Assembly (NCBI GenBank): GCA_000827495.1
Contig: KN817548.1
Coordinates: 201,301-265,300 of the forward strand
Length of the DNA stretch: 64,000 nt
DNA from: Hypholoma sublateritium FD-334 SS-4
Taxonomy: Eukaryota; Basidiomycota; Agaricomycetes; Agaricales; Strophariaceae
Direction: 5' to 3'
Shown here: in pieces, positions 1 through 13,114 of the stretch
Numbering within the stretch: position 1 is the stretch's first letter
Layout: each line of letters begins with the position of its first letter
Made by a program: the position numbers and the translations under genes
Notes under the pieces: generated by a model
The model's input: the letters and a program-made list of their open reading frames with translations, nothing else
What the model was told of the DNA's origin: nothing
The model's database searches: none

Positions 1-1582
1 CATATGACCTTTTCCACGCTGCACATGAAGGCTATCTAGACCAAGTACGGCAAGGCCTGAAATATATATATATATATCACACGAGAGAGGAAACGTTCAG
101 CCGAAGCGTACACAACGTTCACGCACACGGGAATGGTGGCAGGACGATCTAACACTTAAATTATAATAGACATTGATTACGGTAGGAGACTCACTCAATA
201 CAAATTCACGGCAATCGCGCATACTTCATAGCGGAACTTTTAAACTGTGAGTGGCTTCCTACTTTGACAGTCTTGTAACACGGATTTCGTGCTTGATTAC
301 TTCTACGCCATTTTGTTCTGCCGGACCATGTCAGATTCAGACGACAAAATGAATGAGAGATGGGTACCTCGTGGATCAGACATTTGATCTGGGTCCGAGC
401 CTTCAAATCGGTACGGGATATTCCACGAGTTGAAGAGACTTCATGTCCGCGATGTCACCGGTCACCCTGTTGTGCTTGTGCAAATCTATTTCATCGGTGT
501 GCGCTGTCATAATCGATACGTCGTGTGGGCGAGTGAATGGCTTGCGATCTTTGGCCTACGTTCAAGTAGTTGTGCGAAGCAGTCAAGTGGGTTGGCCTCA
601 TTTCAGTAGCCCGTGTGCCACCTGTTATTCCCAGGACGGAAGAATCACTGTACGGCATAACTTGCGTACGTGGAACGTTGAGTTAGTGGAAGATTCTAGC
701 CTGTATCATAGCTCCGAGGCGTAGAAAGCCTATCGACACACGTTGGAGAGAGGCCGGAAAGGTGTTGGATAAAGGCGAGGCACTGCCGCACTGGTGCTAT
801 AGCGATGTGGGTCCTGGGACGCCAACCAGGTGCTACCTGACACTGCGTGGCGGAAAATCTTTGCTCCGAGTCTTTTGGGAGAACAAGCTGCGGCGCTGGC
901 AGGTAATATAACGAGCGGACACGTTCACTTTGTATATGCATGTCGCTTGCATGTCGCTATAGGTCGCGATTTGGCGTGTACAAAGCAGCGTGTACAGGCG
1001 AGTAACGGCGCGCTCGAGGACGATATGATGAGGTGTGCGGGATGGTTAGGGCGTCGCCAGCGACGTCCGGGGGTCACTCTGGGTGGGATTCAGCGTACGT
1101 GGTGCCGGTGACCTGTGAGTACTTGAGTGCGGAGGGGTCAGCGGCGGGGAGGAGGGGCGACGGAGGGCGGTACTTACCTAGTGCTGCCCTCTTTCCTCCC
1201 TTGCCCTTATTATATTCACCGCCGTTTCCATAATTGTGTCGTCGTCGTTGTCGGGATCCCCTTGTCGTCGTCGTCATTTAAGTTGCGGATGTGCGAGGCC
1301 GACGAGCGCAGGAAACGCACGGCTTAACACAGCCACCACCTGTTGTCACCGATCAAAATAAGGCGAACGAAAGAATAAATGAGCAAAGCCACTGCGTGCA
1401 ATCTAGGACTCGACAACGAGTAGTACGTAGGCAATTAAATCTCCACCATTGTCGAAATACGACAATATATATTCGGTAATGGACGAAAATGGACGAGAAG
1501 AGACATTGAAGAAACCAGCTCTTTGAATGACTATCATACTAAGTACTGTATACATTGATCGAAGGCGACTCGGAGCCAAAAG
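1..1582. other. 5' stretch without a supported gene
   Basis: Several open frames of 60-100 codons overlap on both strands, but none shows a recognisable domain, a signal peptide or neighbouring exons that would extend it. A short TA run lies at about 62-76. I see nothing here that I would call a gene. Confidence 0.5.
62..76. repeat. (TA)n microsatellite
   Basis: An uninterrupted run of about seven TA dinucleotides, flanked by non-repetitive sequence. Confidence 0.85.
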
Positions 1583-4016
1583 CTAACCTTTTCGTTGAAT
1601 CACCGTCAGAGTAATTGATCCCCAACAGAGTGAAACTTCAGCTGCAGCTTTATGGGACGCTGGAGCTTCCTGTCGCATCCCTCGATTTCTCGAGAATACC
1701 GGTTCCTCCTGTACGATATTTTCCAAATCCACTGGTTTTTCAAACAAAAAGAGCTTGAAGAAGCCAGCTTCCATTTTGTGGTCTTCTCCCACATAGAAGT
1801 TAAAGGGATGCACAGTTGACCCTGCGCCGACTCCGTAACCTATGGTTAGGGAGTGTCCTCTTGCAGGCCAAGACGATTCCATCTTCTCCCCTATCACAGT
1901 ATGCGGGTAGCTTTTTGCTAGATAACAAGGGTTTCAGACGCGCCATATAGGTGCAACGTGANTAATCGACTCACAAATTGTAAAGTCGGTGTTATCGAAG
2001 TANAAAAGGACGGGAAAAAGGATTTCNTCGTGNTCGGTATTGTTGGTCACTTCGAAACCGTANATTGCNTNGCTGTCTNNNATCACCTCAATATCGATCA
2101 CANCTTTCTCACACAGATTGCGAGCGCCATCCACTNTGACGACCCGTGGATGCCCACNACTAGTATCCCTCACTTCGAAGAANGAGACAGACACCTTCTT
2201 AATNACATCGTTNAGGGAGGCGCTTGTCCGTTTTAGGTGATAGTAGTAGTGAGNAAGACCCTTCATGACGTGCGCGAGGTCTTCGTCGGTGTCGGGAATA
2301 AAACGTGGTTTGAAGGNGAGGTTGGGNTTTTTGCCGAGTAAATCTTGGTCCACGACATCAAANCGGAGCTGTTTCTCTGTAGCATCGACTGAAATNGNNA
2401 TATGNGCANNNNNNNNNNNNNNNNNNNNNNNNNNNNNNNNNNNNNNNNNNNNNNNNNNNNNNNNNNNNNNNNNNNNNNNNNNNNNNNNNNNNNNNNNNNN
2501 NNNNNNNNNNNNNTTTNNNANTNNNGCAGCNGCCTNAGGGTAAGTGCCGAGGGAAAATGTGNAGCCGGAATNNGACACCAATTTAAGGTTNGCAGTANCA
2601 NNGAANACCTTNGTTATCTCNACNGTCGCNATCGAGGCCTCCTTGTGGTCGTNCNNATTGTTCTTGTAAACNGCCAGTTGGTCGCCTTCGCAAAACCCNT
2701 GGACGTCTCCGCCCNTCAACGTCAAANTGTTTTCTTTNTCAANCAANTTGAAGAATTTCTTCGTAAACGGCGACGAATAGCCTTGGAAAATCGGNCGATT
2801 TTCAGAATGAAGTCCTTNGCATTGGGGNTTTTGCCTGGAAGAAAAANGAANAGNAGATCATACTTAGCNAATGTCNCNCNATGGATNNNATTGAAATNGT
2901 TTACCCATTGATTTTCTTCTGTAGGCGAGTNATAATTTCAGAGCAGGAGATGACGTTAGGTCCGAGNTNCTCCAGAAGCTCGAGCAAAGCGCGCGTAAAG
3001 NATCCCTGTTTCGATTGCTCCTTGGCCAANTCGTCCGATTTGCAGGCGGAAAAAAACACATATGGGTTGGTTCCCGTATGCTTCAGAGTGTAAAGAACAC
3101 CCGCCCCCCTCATCCCTCCCCATATNTCATGATCCAGCTCGTCGGGAACTCGGTANTTAAGTTCTGGACCAGATCGGGTGATTGGNNGGGANTCAGGATT
3201 TTGGGTATTCGTCGGAGTCATTCCTCGTAAAGCCGATGCCGAATGACAGCAGTCAAAGATGANGGTCTGTATGAAGCTGGGATATTAGATTTGCGNGCGA
3301 TAGCTGACACGCAACATACAATGTTGTCTCCTTTNNCCTTAGCGATCTTGTCCAATAAAGCCGCCAAAGTATAGTCCGGTATGCCCATATTTTGATGGTT
3401 CTTAGGATCTTTGCCATAGTCGTAAGGNATGAGAAGTTCAACATGGTCGGGGCATCCATCTACATCGAGCATCNTTTGCGGTGGAAACGCTTGAGCACCG
3501 TGTCCGGCATAAAATATGAAGATAGAATCGCCTTGCTTTATGTCGTTGTTATTCGCTAGTTGTTGAAACGCGTCAATGATGTTTTTGCGCGTNGCGCGTT
3601 CGTTGAGAAGTAATGTGATGTGGGTTGGATCGATTTTAAGAGTGGACAGCAAATACGTCTGAAACCTCTCTGCATCTGGGACGGCACCGTACAGATCTGA
3701 AAATTGCGGCAAATGAAGAGCTTCGGGTGTTAGAACCAGACTGCCTCGAGTGCCCGTTGTGCTTTTATGGCCGCTATAGGTGTTAATGCCGATTAGAAGA
3801 GCGTAGAGACTGATGTGTGGAGGATGAAATGAGCCATTATCAATATAAGCAAGTGAACGACTTACTTTGTTTGGCCAGTTTTTGTGTCCGTTGTCCTATC
3901 TATTGAAGATGCACTAAAATAGCCAATTAGCTGTTGATCAGTCAGGAAATTTCAAGTTTCGGAGAATGAATTCACACTGCAGGGGATTTTACATCTTTTT
4001 TGTTGAAAGTAGCCAT
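1583..4016 (-). CDS. caspase-like (peptidase C14) protein, tandem copy A
   Basis: Cysteine-peptidase-fold protein of the C14 caspase/metacaspase group. The N-terminal half carries the strand LYALLIGINTYSG, the catalytic-His motif FYAGHGAQ near 3510, and the catalytic-Cys motif FDCCHSAS near 3245. The long C-terminal region has no fold I can name but is shared with copies B and C, ending in the strand-like GSITLTVIQRKG. The model starts at the ATG at 4014-4016 (MATFNKKD) and is then multi-exon; the first two introns are inferred from GT-AG signals. An intron falls between DNI and the Cys-bearing strand exactly as in the two paralogs. About 105 Ns (2409-2513) and many scattered Ns obscure the C-terminal half, so an intact frame cannot be proved. 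Both dyad residues are present, so peptidase activity is plausible. Basidiomycete proteins of this kind are usually annotated only as caspase-domain proteins; the substrate is unknown. Confidence 0.8.
2409..2513. other. assembly gap (run of N)
   Basis: An unbroken run of about 105 N inside the C-terminal region of caspase copy A. Isolated Ns continue on both sides between about 1960 and 3450, whereas copies B and C contain none. The gap therefore looks like a local assembly or consensus problem. Confidence 0.95.
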
Positions 4017-5861
4017 CTCGGGCGATCCGCTGTCTAAAAGGGATGGGTTGAGGGTGATTGTCATCAGCCGTTGTTAGCAAAAATTACCTCAAAGCTTTCT
4101 TCTCTTCGTAGGTCAAATTGAATCGAAGGAATAATAGGCGAGATTCTGGGAATTGAAATTGTTAGGGATTGTAAGGGAAGGACGGGAGGTGCGATATCTC
4201 ACTGACGGGCAGTCAAAAAGTTGGGGGATCAGATATATCAATGACGATGAGACTGGATTTATTCATTCAAAATAGCTTCACACCTTGTAGGATACCCACG
4301 TGCTTAACTAGTATTGATAGAGACAACTTTGAATGGAGTAACAGTTGAGCGCCCAGATAGCGCGATCGTGGTATCGTCTTGCAGTTCTAGTTCCCCCAAA
4401 AATGCATAGAATCGGATCTATGAGGCTAATCGTGCCCAAGGAGAGAGCACACCAATTAAACCGGGGTTTATCGTGTTCGACCGATAAGAATACAGGCGCT
4501 AGGAAAGTTAAACAGCAGTAGAACTATATGCTAGGTTCCGATATTATTGGGTTCGGCGCTTGTTCGTGAGAAGTTGCCGATGACATCGCGAAGAATGCCA
4601 CTGAGATAAGGTCGTATGACCGCAGCCGCACTGCCATGCCATGTGTGCCGGGAGCAAATAAAGCGGGGTGAGACCACATATACATCGACGGTGTCGTAAC
4701 GGAAGAAACGAGGATTCACTCTGTTCGGAAGGGTGTTTCGAGTGCCTTCAGTGGCACGGAAACTTGGCTTATAATTAACAAAAACATCAAGTATGGTAGG
4801 GAGTTTTGCTCACTTGATATCAATTGGTAACAATTGTATCCGCCGCAGCTGGTGAGGACCGTGAGGTTGCCTGCCCTCTGAGAAAATGATTATTACATAG
4901 CAAGGCTCTCATCGCAGCCAAAATGGAGTCATCAAACGGGAACCAGTCGCAAGACCGAAACGCAGACGAGATGCATCTCGATGCGGGGGGAAGCGGGGAA
5001 GCCGTGGTCGAACAGTGAAATGTGAGCCCGTGGACGACAAAATAGCGCTTCGTACAGGTAGTAAGAGACATAAGCAGACCCCAAGACGCACGAGGTTACA
5101 AGGACTTCTGTCAGGCTTGAGCCTTACGGCTAGGGAATAACTAGTCTTGACTTGACTCAACGCCAATTTCAGAACATCACCATGCAGCTACATGGTAGGA
5201 GTATCTTTCTTGTTATTTAGTTAGGAGGTTATAACAAGAGGCACGAAGACGCGTACCTCATGAACAAAGCAGCCCTGACGCAATTCAACTTGAATGAAGA
5301 ATGAGCCGATCTTTCCAATGCCAACCCTACCTACCGATGCCTGCTCTCAAAATCCTCTACGTTTTGTGGTGTTCACGAGCGACAGGCTGTTGACATAGAC
5401 GCTAAAGTCTGTAAATCTGAGGTTATGTACTGCCAGTGGTGAAGCTTGAAGCTCAAGAGTCAAGTTCAACGAAAGCCACTCAAAAACAGTTGCGGGCCAG
5501 AACGTGGGCGGAGTGATCCGCATGCTCACACATGACCAATGCTACGTGCGCCGCGCGCATAGCAAGCGAGTGCGCGATTCAGACAAGTAAGTCGCGACCC
5601 AAGGGCCAGTCACAGTCAGTAAAGCGCTCAAGCTTGACTTGTTACTATCGTATGCAAATCGTATGTCTCGACTCTCAAGCTCCTTAGCCAGCAATCAAAT
5701 TAAACGACCATATTGGTACTTAGTAAGCAAAATATTTCCCCAGTTTTCGTCACGGTTGACCAACGGTCGACGCTCTACAACTTCTTGAGAAATTGAAAGG
5801 AATAGAAACGGAAAATACCACCAACAAATACTATTTTCTGATAGGCCTAAGTATATACTTC
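4017..5861. other. spacer between caspase copies A and B
   Basis: No frame above about 85 codons has domain features on either strand. The sequence is of ordinary composition and probably holds the promoter of copy A and the 3' end of copy B. I see no gene. Confidence 0.5.
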
Positions 5862-8231
5862 TTACTCTTTCCGTCGGGTAATAACAGTCAAAGTGATCGA
5901 CCCCCAGAGCTGTTGCGGGTTTTGTTGGGCTAAAAGAGTAGTCTTCTGTTTCATTGCGCGACTGCGGAGAAACGGTGACTCTGTTTGAGTCATACTGTCG
6001 AGATCGATTGGCTTGTTGGAAAGCATAAGCTTGAAGAATCCAACCTCCGTATCGTACGCCTCGTCCATATAGAAACTGAAAGGTGAAACTGTTGACCCTG
6101 AGCCAACTCCGTATCCAATTGTCATGGAGGGTCCGGGCCATGGGGATTCCGGGTTGCCTCCAGCGACAGGATGCTTATAGCTTTGAGCTATAAAGCTACC
6201 CAGTTAGAACAGACACAGTAGATATTGCAAAATCAGAACGTACTGATCGTGAAGTCTGTGTTGTCGAAATAAAATAGAACAGGGAAGAGATTCGCTCCAT
6301 GTTCTGAATTCTTTGTAATCTCCAAGCCGTAAAGAGCCTCTTCGTCGATTTCTACGTCGATTACATTGGAAGCGTTGCAAAGATTAAACGAGCCCTCTTC
6401 CTGGATAAAACGAGGCTGGCCGGTAAAAGTGTCTTGTAACTTGAAGAAAAATGGGGATATTTCCTTCGTCACCGGAAGGGAGTCACTGGTTCTTTTCAGG
6501 TGCCAATAGTAGTGCGCGAGTCCATTCAGTATATTTTGGAGATCGTCGTCGTCGTTGGGCGCAAAACGCGGCTTGAGCTTGAGATTGGGATTTTCGCGAA
6601 ACACATCCTGATCGAGAACCTCAAAGCAGAGGCGTTCCTCGGTGTTGGTCTTATCGACCGAGATGCGGATATGAGCAGCACTGGGAGTATTAGTGAACAC
6701 CACATTGCTGAGGCCCGGCAGCTTCCGAATACGACGCACGAGACTTTGGTCTCTCGGGCCAATGTAGAGTTTAAGATGCGGTTCGATGGATCTTGTTAGC
6801 AATGCAGGTGCAGGATGACAGGGAAGATGGAAATAGGGAGTGTTTGGCAAGATTTTAAGCCTCGAACTTCCAGAGATATCGTCAAAATTGTCGATGATCA
6901 CAACACCCACAGGTTTCCCCCGGTCTTCCTTCGATTTGCTCTTGTAAATTGTCAACTCGTCGCCTTTAGAAAATCCGTGTGCTCGCCCCTCCGTCATAAT
7001 GAAGTCATACGAATTATCGGAGGCAGAGGCTGGCCTTTCAGCTATGTTGAAGAATGTCTTGTCATAGGCTGACACATAGCCATGAAAGATGAGTCGATCT
7101 TGATGGACTCCTTCGCACTGCGGGCTTTGCCTGGAAATCATTCGAGCGACGAGGTAAGTCTTAGCTGAAATTTAGCATTTCAGGCTAGATAAAATGCCAC
7201 TCACCCCTCGATCTTAGGTAGGTGAGTGATGAGCTGGGAGCAGGAAAAAGAACTATGTCCGAGTTTCTTGAGAAGCGCTATCAACGCTGAAGTGAAGCAG
7301 CCTCGGTCGTCCATCTCTCTGGCCAACTCGGATGACGAACACGCGGCGAAGAACACATACGAGGTGGAGCCGAAGTGCTTGAGAGGAGTCGGAGTTGTCA
7401 ATCCCCTCGACAAACTAGTACGGGGCCCAGGATCCGAGTCCCAGATATCTCGATCCAACTCGTCTGGGAGATGATACATCAAGTCTGGGCCAGATCGTGT
7501 CAACGCTCGTCCGTTCGACTTGCGAGATCCCCGCAGCGCTGACGCAGAATGGCAACAATCAAAAACAACAGTCTGCAAAAAAATGCACAATCAGACGTGC
7601 GTGAAGATAATTGGAGTAGTAGACAAACGATGTTGTCGCCTTTTTTCTCGGCGATTTGGTTGAGTAAGGCCCCTATAGAATAATCCGGAATACCCATGCT
7701 CTCGTGCTTCGAAGGAATTCTTCCATAGTCGTGAGGAACAAGAACTTCGACTTTCTCTGGGCATCCTTTCATTCTTAATAATCGTTTCGGAGGAAGTGTT
7801 TGAGCGCCATGTCCAGCATAATATATGAAAATAGAATCTCCCTCCTTTATATCTTTGTTGTTGGCAAGATTGCGGAAAGCGGTAATGATACTTGTTCGCG
7901 TGGCTTCTTCGTCGCGAAGAAATGTTATTTGGCTTTTAGGAACTCCGAGATCTGAGGTCAGATAGTCGTAGACTTCCTGCGCATCTGCTACGGCTCCGCG
8001 AAGGTTGGTAAATGTCGGCACATCAGCGTCGGTGTCACGATCACGATTGCCCGAGCTACTTTGAAGTCCATTATACGTGTTAATTCCAATCACTAGTGCG
8101 AAAAGTCTGGGGGCATAAAACGAGTTTAAGTCAGCTGGCAGGAATATTTGGCGAAGAGATGATGTTGCCTACTCCTTCTGTTCCGCCTTCGTCGTTGGCT
8201 CGCTAAAAGTCTGATAACCCTTGAATACCAT
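5862..8231 (-). CDS. caspase-like (peptidase C14) protein, tandem copy B
   Basis: The cleanest of the three tandem caspase-domain genes. The proposed start is the ATG at 8229-8231, giving MVFKGYQTFSEPTTKAEQK; a 60-70 nt intron then joins to LFALVIGINTYNG. The catalytic His lies in IYYAGHGAQ (about 7815) and the catalytic Cys in VVFDCCHSASALRG (about 7565), separated by an intron after the shared GDNI segment. Downstream comes a conserved C-terminal region of roughly 400 residues containing HGFSKGDELTIYKS and LAHYYWHLKR. The last exon runs from TIGYGVGSGSTV to the stop at 5862. The dyad and spacing fit family C14, so cysteine peptidase activity with basic- or acidic-residue specificity is plausible, but specificity cannot be read here. 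No NACHT or other NLR module is fused to it. Orientation and intron position show that it arose with copies A and C by tandem duplication. Confidence 0.85.
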
Positions 8232-9687
8232 CCTGGAAAATCTTATATGCTTCGATTAATGATACTACGTAGATAAGTAACGCTGAATATACCTCGCCAT
8301 GGAAGCGACAGAATTCATGAGACTGTTGGTAACCCTGCGTAAAATGTTGGATTAAGTTGAACAGATACGATAAAGTGATGTCCAACCTCCAAAATCTGGC
8401 ATACGCTTGGATACCCATCTGAGCTCGTGGAAAGTTGAGAACAATGCCTCCACTGGCAGGTAAATCGACGCCAATATACAAGGTTGAGCGCCTTAAATAT
8501 GTGTGAGGCCGATCGATTATCAGATCTTGAGACTAGATTAAAGCTTGAACGAGCAAACAGGGCGAATAGGCAAGGTACTATAGTCGATTAGTTTTACCCA
8601 AATTCCTCCGGAGGCCTGCTGCTACCAAAACTCAGGTCGATCTGATGTGGAGGAGTTCTAATTGAGCGCCTGTTTGCTGAGTGCAATGTGGCTTGCGTGT
8701 GTGTACGTGCTAAGGGGATGAGATCCAAGGCGAAAAGGAGCCACTCTTGCTGGCGTTCGCGTCAAGAATGCAGCAGGGCCAGGAACATGTCTTTTAACGG
8801 CTGGCAAGAAATTGAAAAAACGAGGCCATATGTTGAACTGAAACGTGTTGTGCGAGGCCATATTTGTATTTCCGGCGAGCTAAGGTCGTCCCAGTCCGTC
8901 ACACAGCAAGAGACCGCGATCACTGTAACCATAATCTTGGAGCGTGGAGGATACTATGCAGGAAATCAAGGACTGTTGGCGAATACAACGACTGACTGTA
9001 CTTGGGCTGTACGCACTGAGATTCGTTTATTAAACTCTCATATCTGAAACGTGGCCTGATGTGAACTTTTTGCGTTTTGCGCTGCTTGCGTATTGTCCAC
9101 CACGCCCCTCGCTACAAGCAGGTGTACGGAGGTGTACGGCCCACGGAATCACTGCAGGCCCGGGTCAATTAGTACACGTTTTAGCAAGAGCCGGGGCCAT
9201 TATTTTGTCTTCGAAGATATTTGAGGTCCGCAAGCAATGCGCAAGGTGAGTAGAATGCGGGGAGGACATACATGTTCGACTTGTCGAGATTGACGAGATG
9301 CATCAGCGAGAAGAACGACGAAGACAATTCGGGAAGCTCTGGGAGAGGTTGGTCGGATGATCGATGAACCGTGAGAAGAATATTGGCGCCCGGGCCGAGT
9401 CGCAATTGTCTTCACACATCGAAGGAAAGCAACTTGTATTCGCGTATGTCCCTGGGTATAAGTATTCGCGTCGTTTTAGCCCAAAAATAAAATGTAAAAT
9501 CGATGCATAAAGCTGAGTGGACTTGGTTAAATTCTCATCAATCTCGAGGATATTCATGACTTTTAAATACGCATAACTGTGTCGTGGGTCGAAGTCAATC
9601 CGACAAGTCTTAAGGAGGTGCAGAATATGATGAGAAAGGGCGTTCAAATGTCGTAACATAGTGAGGAGAATGTCCACATTGTACATC
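8232..9687. other. spacer between caspase copies B and C
   Basis: Contains two long open frames, one on each strand (plus 8688-9047 and minus 9303-9686), without recognisable domains, signal sequences or exon partners. The minus-strand frame ends right after copy C and could be chance or an old exon. I do not call a gene. Confidence 0.4.
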
Positions 9688-11791
9688 CTATACTACGCTC
9701 GGACGGCGCTGAACGACTGGAATAACGAGCGTGCCCCACAGTCGCTCCAGCACCGCACGGCTTTTTACTACACCGCGGCTGGATTGGAAAGGAGAAGATT
9801 GAGGAACATCCGACATGTCAATTGGCTCTGTGAAAACAAACAGTTTCAAAAAGCCAACATCCAAGTTTTCGCCGTCTCGGAGGTAATACGACCAAGGGGC
9901 GCATCCCCCGGAGCCATATCCCAGAGTGAGCGATCCACCCTTTTTCAAGGGAGCCTCTTGAATTGATTTGGCGCCGACAGGAGAGGTAGTGTAATATGAT
10001 TCTAAAGCAATAAATTGTATTTAGTAGAACAGCACGCAAAATAAAGTACCCACCAATTCCGAAGTCTGAATTGTCAAAATAGAAAAGATTCGGAAAGATA
10101 TCGCGCCCGGTTTTGTTCGTCAGTCTGATGCCATAGAGATCATCCTCGTTCACAAAGAGTTCAACCATATTGTTCTGGTAAAGGTTCGGCCCTACGGGCG
10201 CGAACTGTAGATCCATATTAGCTGATTTTTCAAGCTTGAAGAACTCGAATTGCAGGCTGTTAACCAGCTGAGAGACGTTGTCGCCTCGTTCGAGGTTCCA
10301 AAAATAATGGGAAAGGCTGCGAAGCGTTCGGGCAACCTCATGCGTATTAGGAACCAAGGTGGCGATCTGCGTGCGTTTTCCAAAGCGCGCTAAGCTTGGA
10401 TCTGCCATAACGACCTTGTGCTTTTCCATCGATATCGTAATGTGCGCATCCTCTGGAGCCGAATCAACGAGGCGAACATGCTGCAGCAAGGACTCCTCTG
10501 TGCCACCCTGAAACAGCAGGCGAAGCAAGGCCTTATCGTTCGGTGGATTTAGATATAGCCTCAATGCTTCCTTTACGCCAGGCTTGCTCTGTACGGCAAA
10601 TGCTGGCTGCGTGAGAGCGAAAGGTTCTTTTGTCGTGAATGTCACAGTTGCGGAGAAAGCCTGCAAGTCCTCCAAGCGTAAATTCCCCAGATGCTGGCTT
10701 TTGATGTCTTTTCGGGAATACACGCTGAACTCTGCCCCAAGGCTAAGCCCGTTAGCCAAACCAGCATCCATGGTCAGCTTCATCGGATCGGGAGTGCGTC
10801 GAAGAGTGTAGAATTTTTGTGCTGGGGAAACGATTTTTCGGTTGAAGATATGCCGATCTTTGTGTAGCCCTTCGCACTGAGGGTTCTGGCTGTTTGAGCC
10901 ATTCAACTTGGTCAAAATCAAACTCTATTTTTAGACCAGGATTACTTACTTTGGGATGACGTCGAGGCGCGTTATGATCTCGGAATATTTGAGCTTGTCA
11001 GGTCCAATCGTGCGGAAGAGTGTGAGCAGAGACGTCGAGAAGAACCCCCGACCATTGGACTCCTGGGCAGACTCGAACGATTGGCAAGCGGATAACAGCA
11101 CGTAGGATTGCAGTCCCAAGTGACGAAGGCCAGGAGGAACACCGCCGCCTCGCGTGCCACCGGAAGATCCCCATATATTCCGATCGATTCCAGTGGGTAT
11201 CACATATCCAGGAGGTAGGTTGGCGGAGCGCCGGATGATATTAGCTGACGGTTCATTTCCTCGACTAGCGGAGGCAGAATGGCAACTATCGAAGACCACA
11301 GTCTGCAATGGGGCTGTCAGCCGTCCATGAATGCATGGTCTATTAATAGACGTACGATATTGTCTCCCTTTTCCTTCGCGATCTGGTTAAGCAATGCGGC
11401 GACGGTATAATCAGGTATACCTGGGACTTCATTTCCCGGTTCATTTGAGAAATTCTGAGGCATGAGCATCTGTATTTTGGCGCCTTTACCACCAGCCTCC
11501 CAGCCAGAGGGTGCTTCGGCTTCGCCCCCATGGCCGGCGTAGAAGATGAAGATGGCATCTCCCTGTTTTATCCGGGGATCATCCCTAAGCGAAACAAACG
11601 CGTCGATTATTGCAGATCGGCTCGCTTGCTCATCAAGAAGTAGATGAATATGAGAGACAGGGACGGCAAGGTGATTTTTCAAGTATTCCGCAAATGCCTC
11701 TGCGTCTGTCGTTGAACCGCGCAGTTTGGCAAGACGCTCCGATTTATATGTATTGATTCCGATGAGAAGTGCGAAGAGAGGACATTCTGAT
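9688..11791 (-). CDS. caspase-like (peptidase C14) protein, tandem copy C
   Basis: The most diverged of the tandem trio. The caspase core begins at PLFALLIGINTYKSERL just inside 11791. The His motif is IFYAGHGGEAEAP (about 11535) and the Cys motif is VVFDSCHSASASRG (about 11285), here with Ser before the nucleophile as in canonical metacaspases. The phase of the intron between them is conserved with A and B. The C-terminal region again shows CEGLHKDRHIFNRK, LRSLSHYFWNLER and FPNLFYFDNSDFGI, followed after an intron by LTLGYGSGGCAPW, ending at 9688. The first exon is not resolved: the acceptor upstream of 11791 is clear, but no convincing ATG with a matching phase was found within 100 nt, so the true 5' end lies further upstream. 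Confidence 0.8.
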
Positions 11792-12649
11792 CTGTAAATA
11801 TCTTTTGAATTAAGCTACGGGCACCATGTCGATAAATCAGACTACGAACGTGGATTCTGCCTGGAAACTACGAGCAAGATGAGAGCTGCTCGCCTTGTAC
11901 CCGAACGAACGAGTACTGGGTGGGAAGAAGTCAGACTATGATTTTTCTCCGACTACGGGTGTGACATACAAGACATTGAAAATGGCTTCCATTGTACTCT
12001 GCCTTTGTGAGCCTGAGAAGAATCGAGGCAGCGGGAGAAAAGACTGTTGTAGGTCGAAGATGTTGTTCCGTGCTGTATTTAAACAGTAAGGGAGATACAA
12101 AACCAATTATCAGCGTAATTGTATACCTTGAGCCTGAGGTTACCGCCCTGCTTCGGCAGTTCGCAACGTGGTGCTGTCGAGGCGCTGCTACATAACATTT
12201 AACATTCTTCACAGAAAATGGAAAGGTGTCAATGAGGACTACACGACTCGATCGACGATTAATCGCGCACTGCTGTTTCCGTTTACCCTCTGCTGGAAGT
12301 CAAGCAATGGGCACGGAATTGCTATAATGCAGGATCGATGATAATAGTAGCCAATGTTTCTAGGACCCCTAATACAAGGATCAGATAGACCGTGACGCTT
12401 AGTTTAATTAGCAGAGCCAAGGAATACTAGTAGCAGCCGTTCAGCAGCGCGGATACACAGCTACATCACATAGCCACATTTATTCACATCCATAGAGCAT
12501 AGAAATTGCATAATTGGCATAGACATAGGAACATCAGCATATTGATGTACATAATTGCATATCTTAAATCATAATCGTAGAAGAGTCGCATATCCTGTGA
12601 CTTGAACCCGCTCGGAAGTTGACTTCGGTGCATATTTGCGCGCATTTCC
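11792..12649. other. region upstream of caspase copy C
   Basis: Probably carries the missing first exon and promoter of copy C, plus the 3' flank of the downstream surface-protein gene. Small frames on both strands have no support. Nothing else is seen. Confidence 0.4.
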
Positions 12650-13114
12650 CTACACGAGAGCGGCGATGAGGCCTGCAAAAGCCAAAGCCGCCCCACTTCC
12701 GACACCGTTGTTCGACAGAGCGCCTCCCGTGCTTTGCGTGCTGGAAGGACTGATGGCCGTGCTCGCTTGAGAAACCACGCTCGAAAGGGCGCTCGCCGCC
12801 GACTGCGTCGCCGAACTCAATAGAGAGCTTTGCCCAGAGATGATCGCTGACGATGCAGACATCACGGACGACAAAGCAGATGATGATGCGGCGCTTGAGT
12901 AACTTGAATCAGACGACGAGGAGTCGGTCGAAGATGGACTCGGAGTAGAGGTATCGGTTGGAGTCCCTGTTCTGGAAAGGAGACAGAAGCGTCATTATTT
13001 AATGAAGTGCTCGCAAAGACAACCAATAAAATGAACGCACTCGGTAACCGTGGTGTCCTGCCCCACAGCGTATGTGACGAAGGATAGGGCGAGAAGTCCG
13101 ACTGAAATCTTCAT
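12650..13114 (-). CDS. Ser/Thr-rich secreted, probably GPI-anchored surface protein
   Basis: The start at 13112-13114 gives a clear signal peptide, MKISVGLLALSFVTYAVGQ, cleaved after about residue 19. An intron at about 12974-13040 joins VTE to TGTPTDTS. The mature part, about 110 residues, is almost entirely Ser, Thr and Ala, so it is probably heavily O-glycosylated. The C-terminus is a small-residue stretch (GALSNNGVGSG) followed by a hydrophobic tail (AALAFAGLIAALV) that ends at the stop, the pattern of a GPI-attachment signal. This composition is typical of agaricomycete cell-wall proteins that have no defined domain. A TATATA element lies about 120 bp upstream near 13235. Confidence 0.8.

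Noticed and set aside
9303..9686. 127-codon minus-strand frame after caspase copy C
   Set aside because: No recognisable domain, no signal peptide and no exon partner; could be chance.
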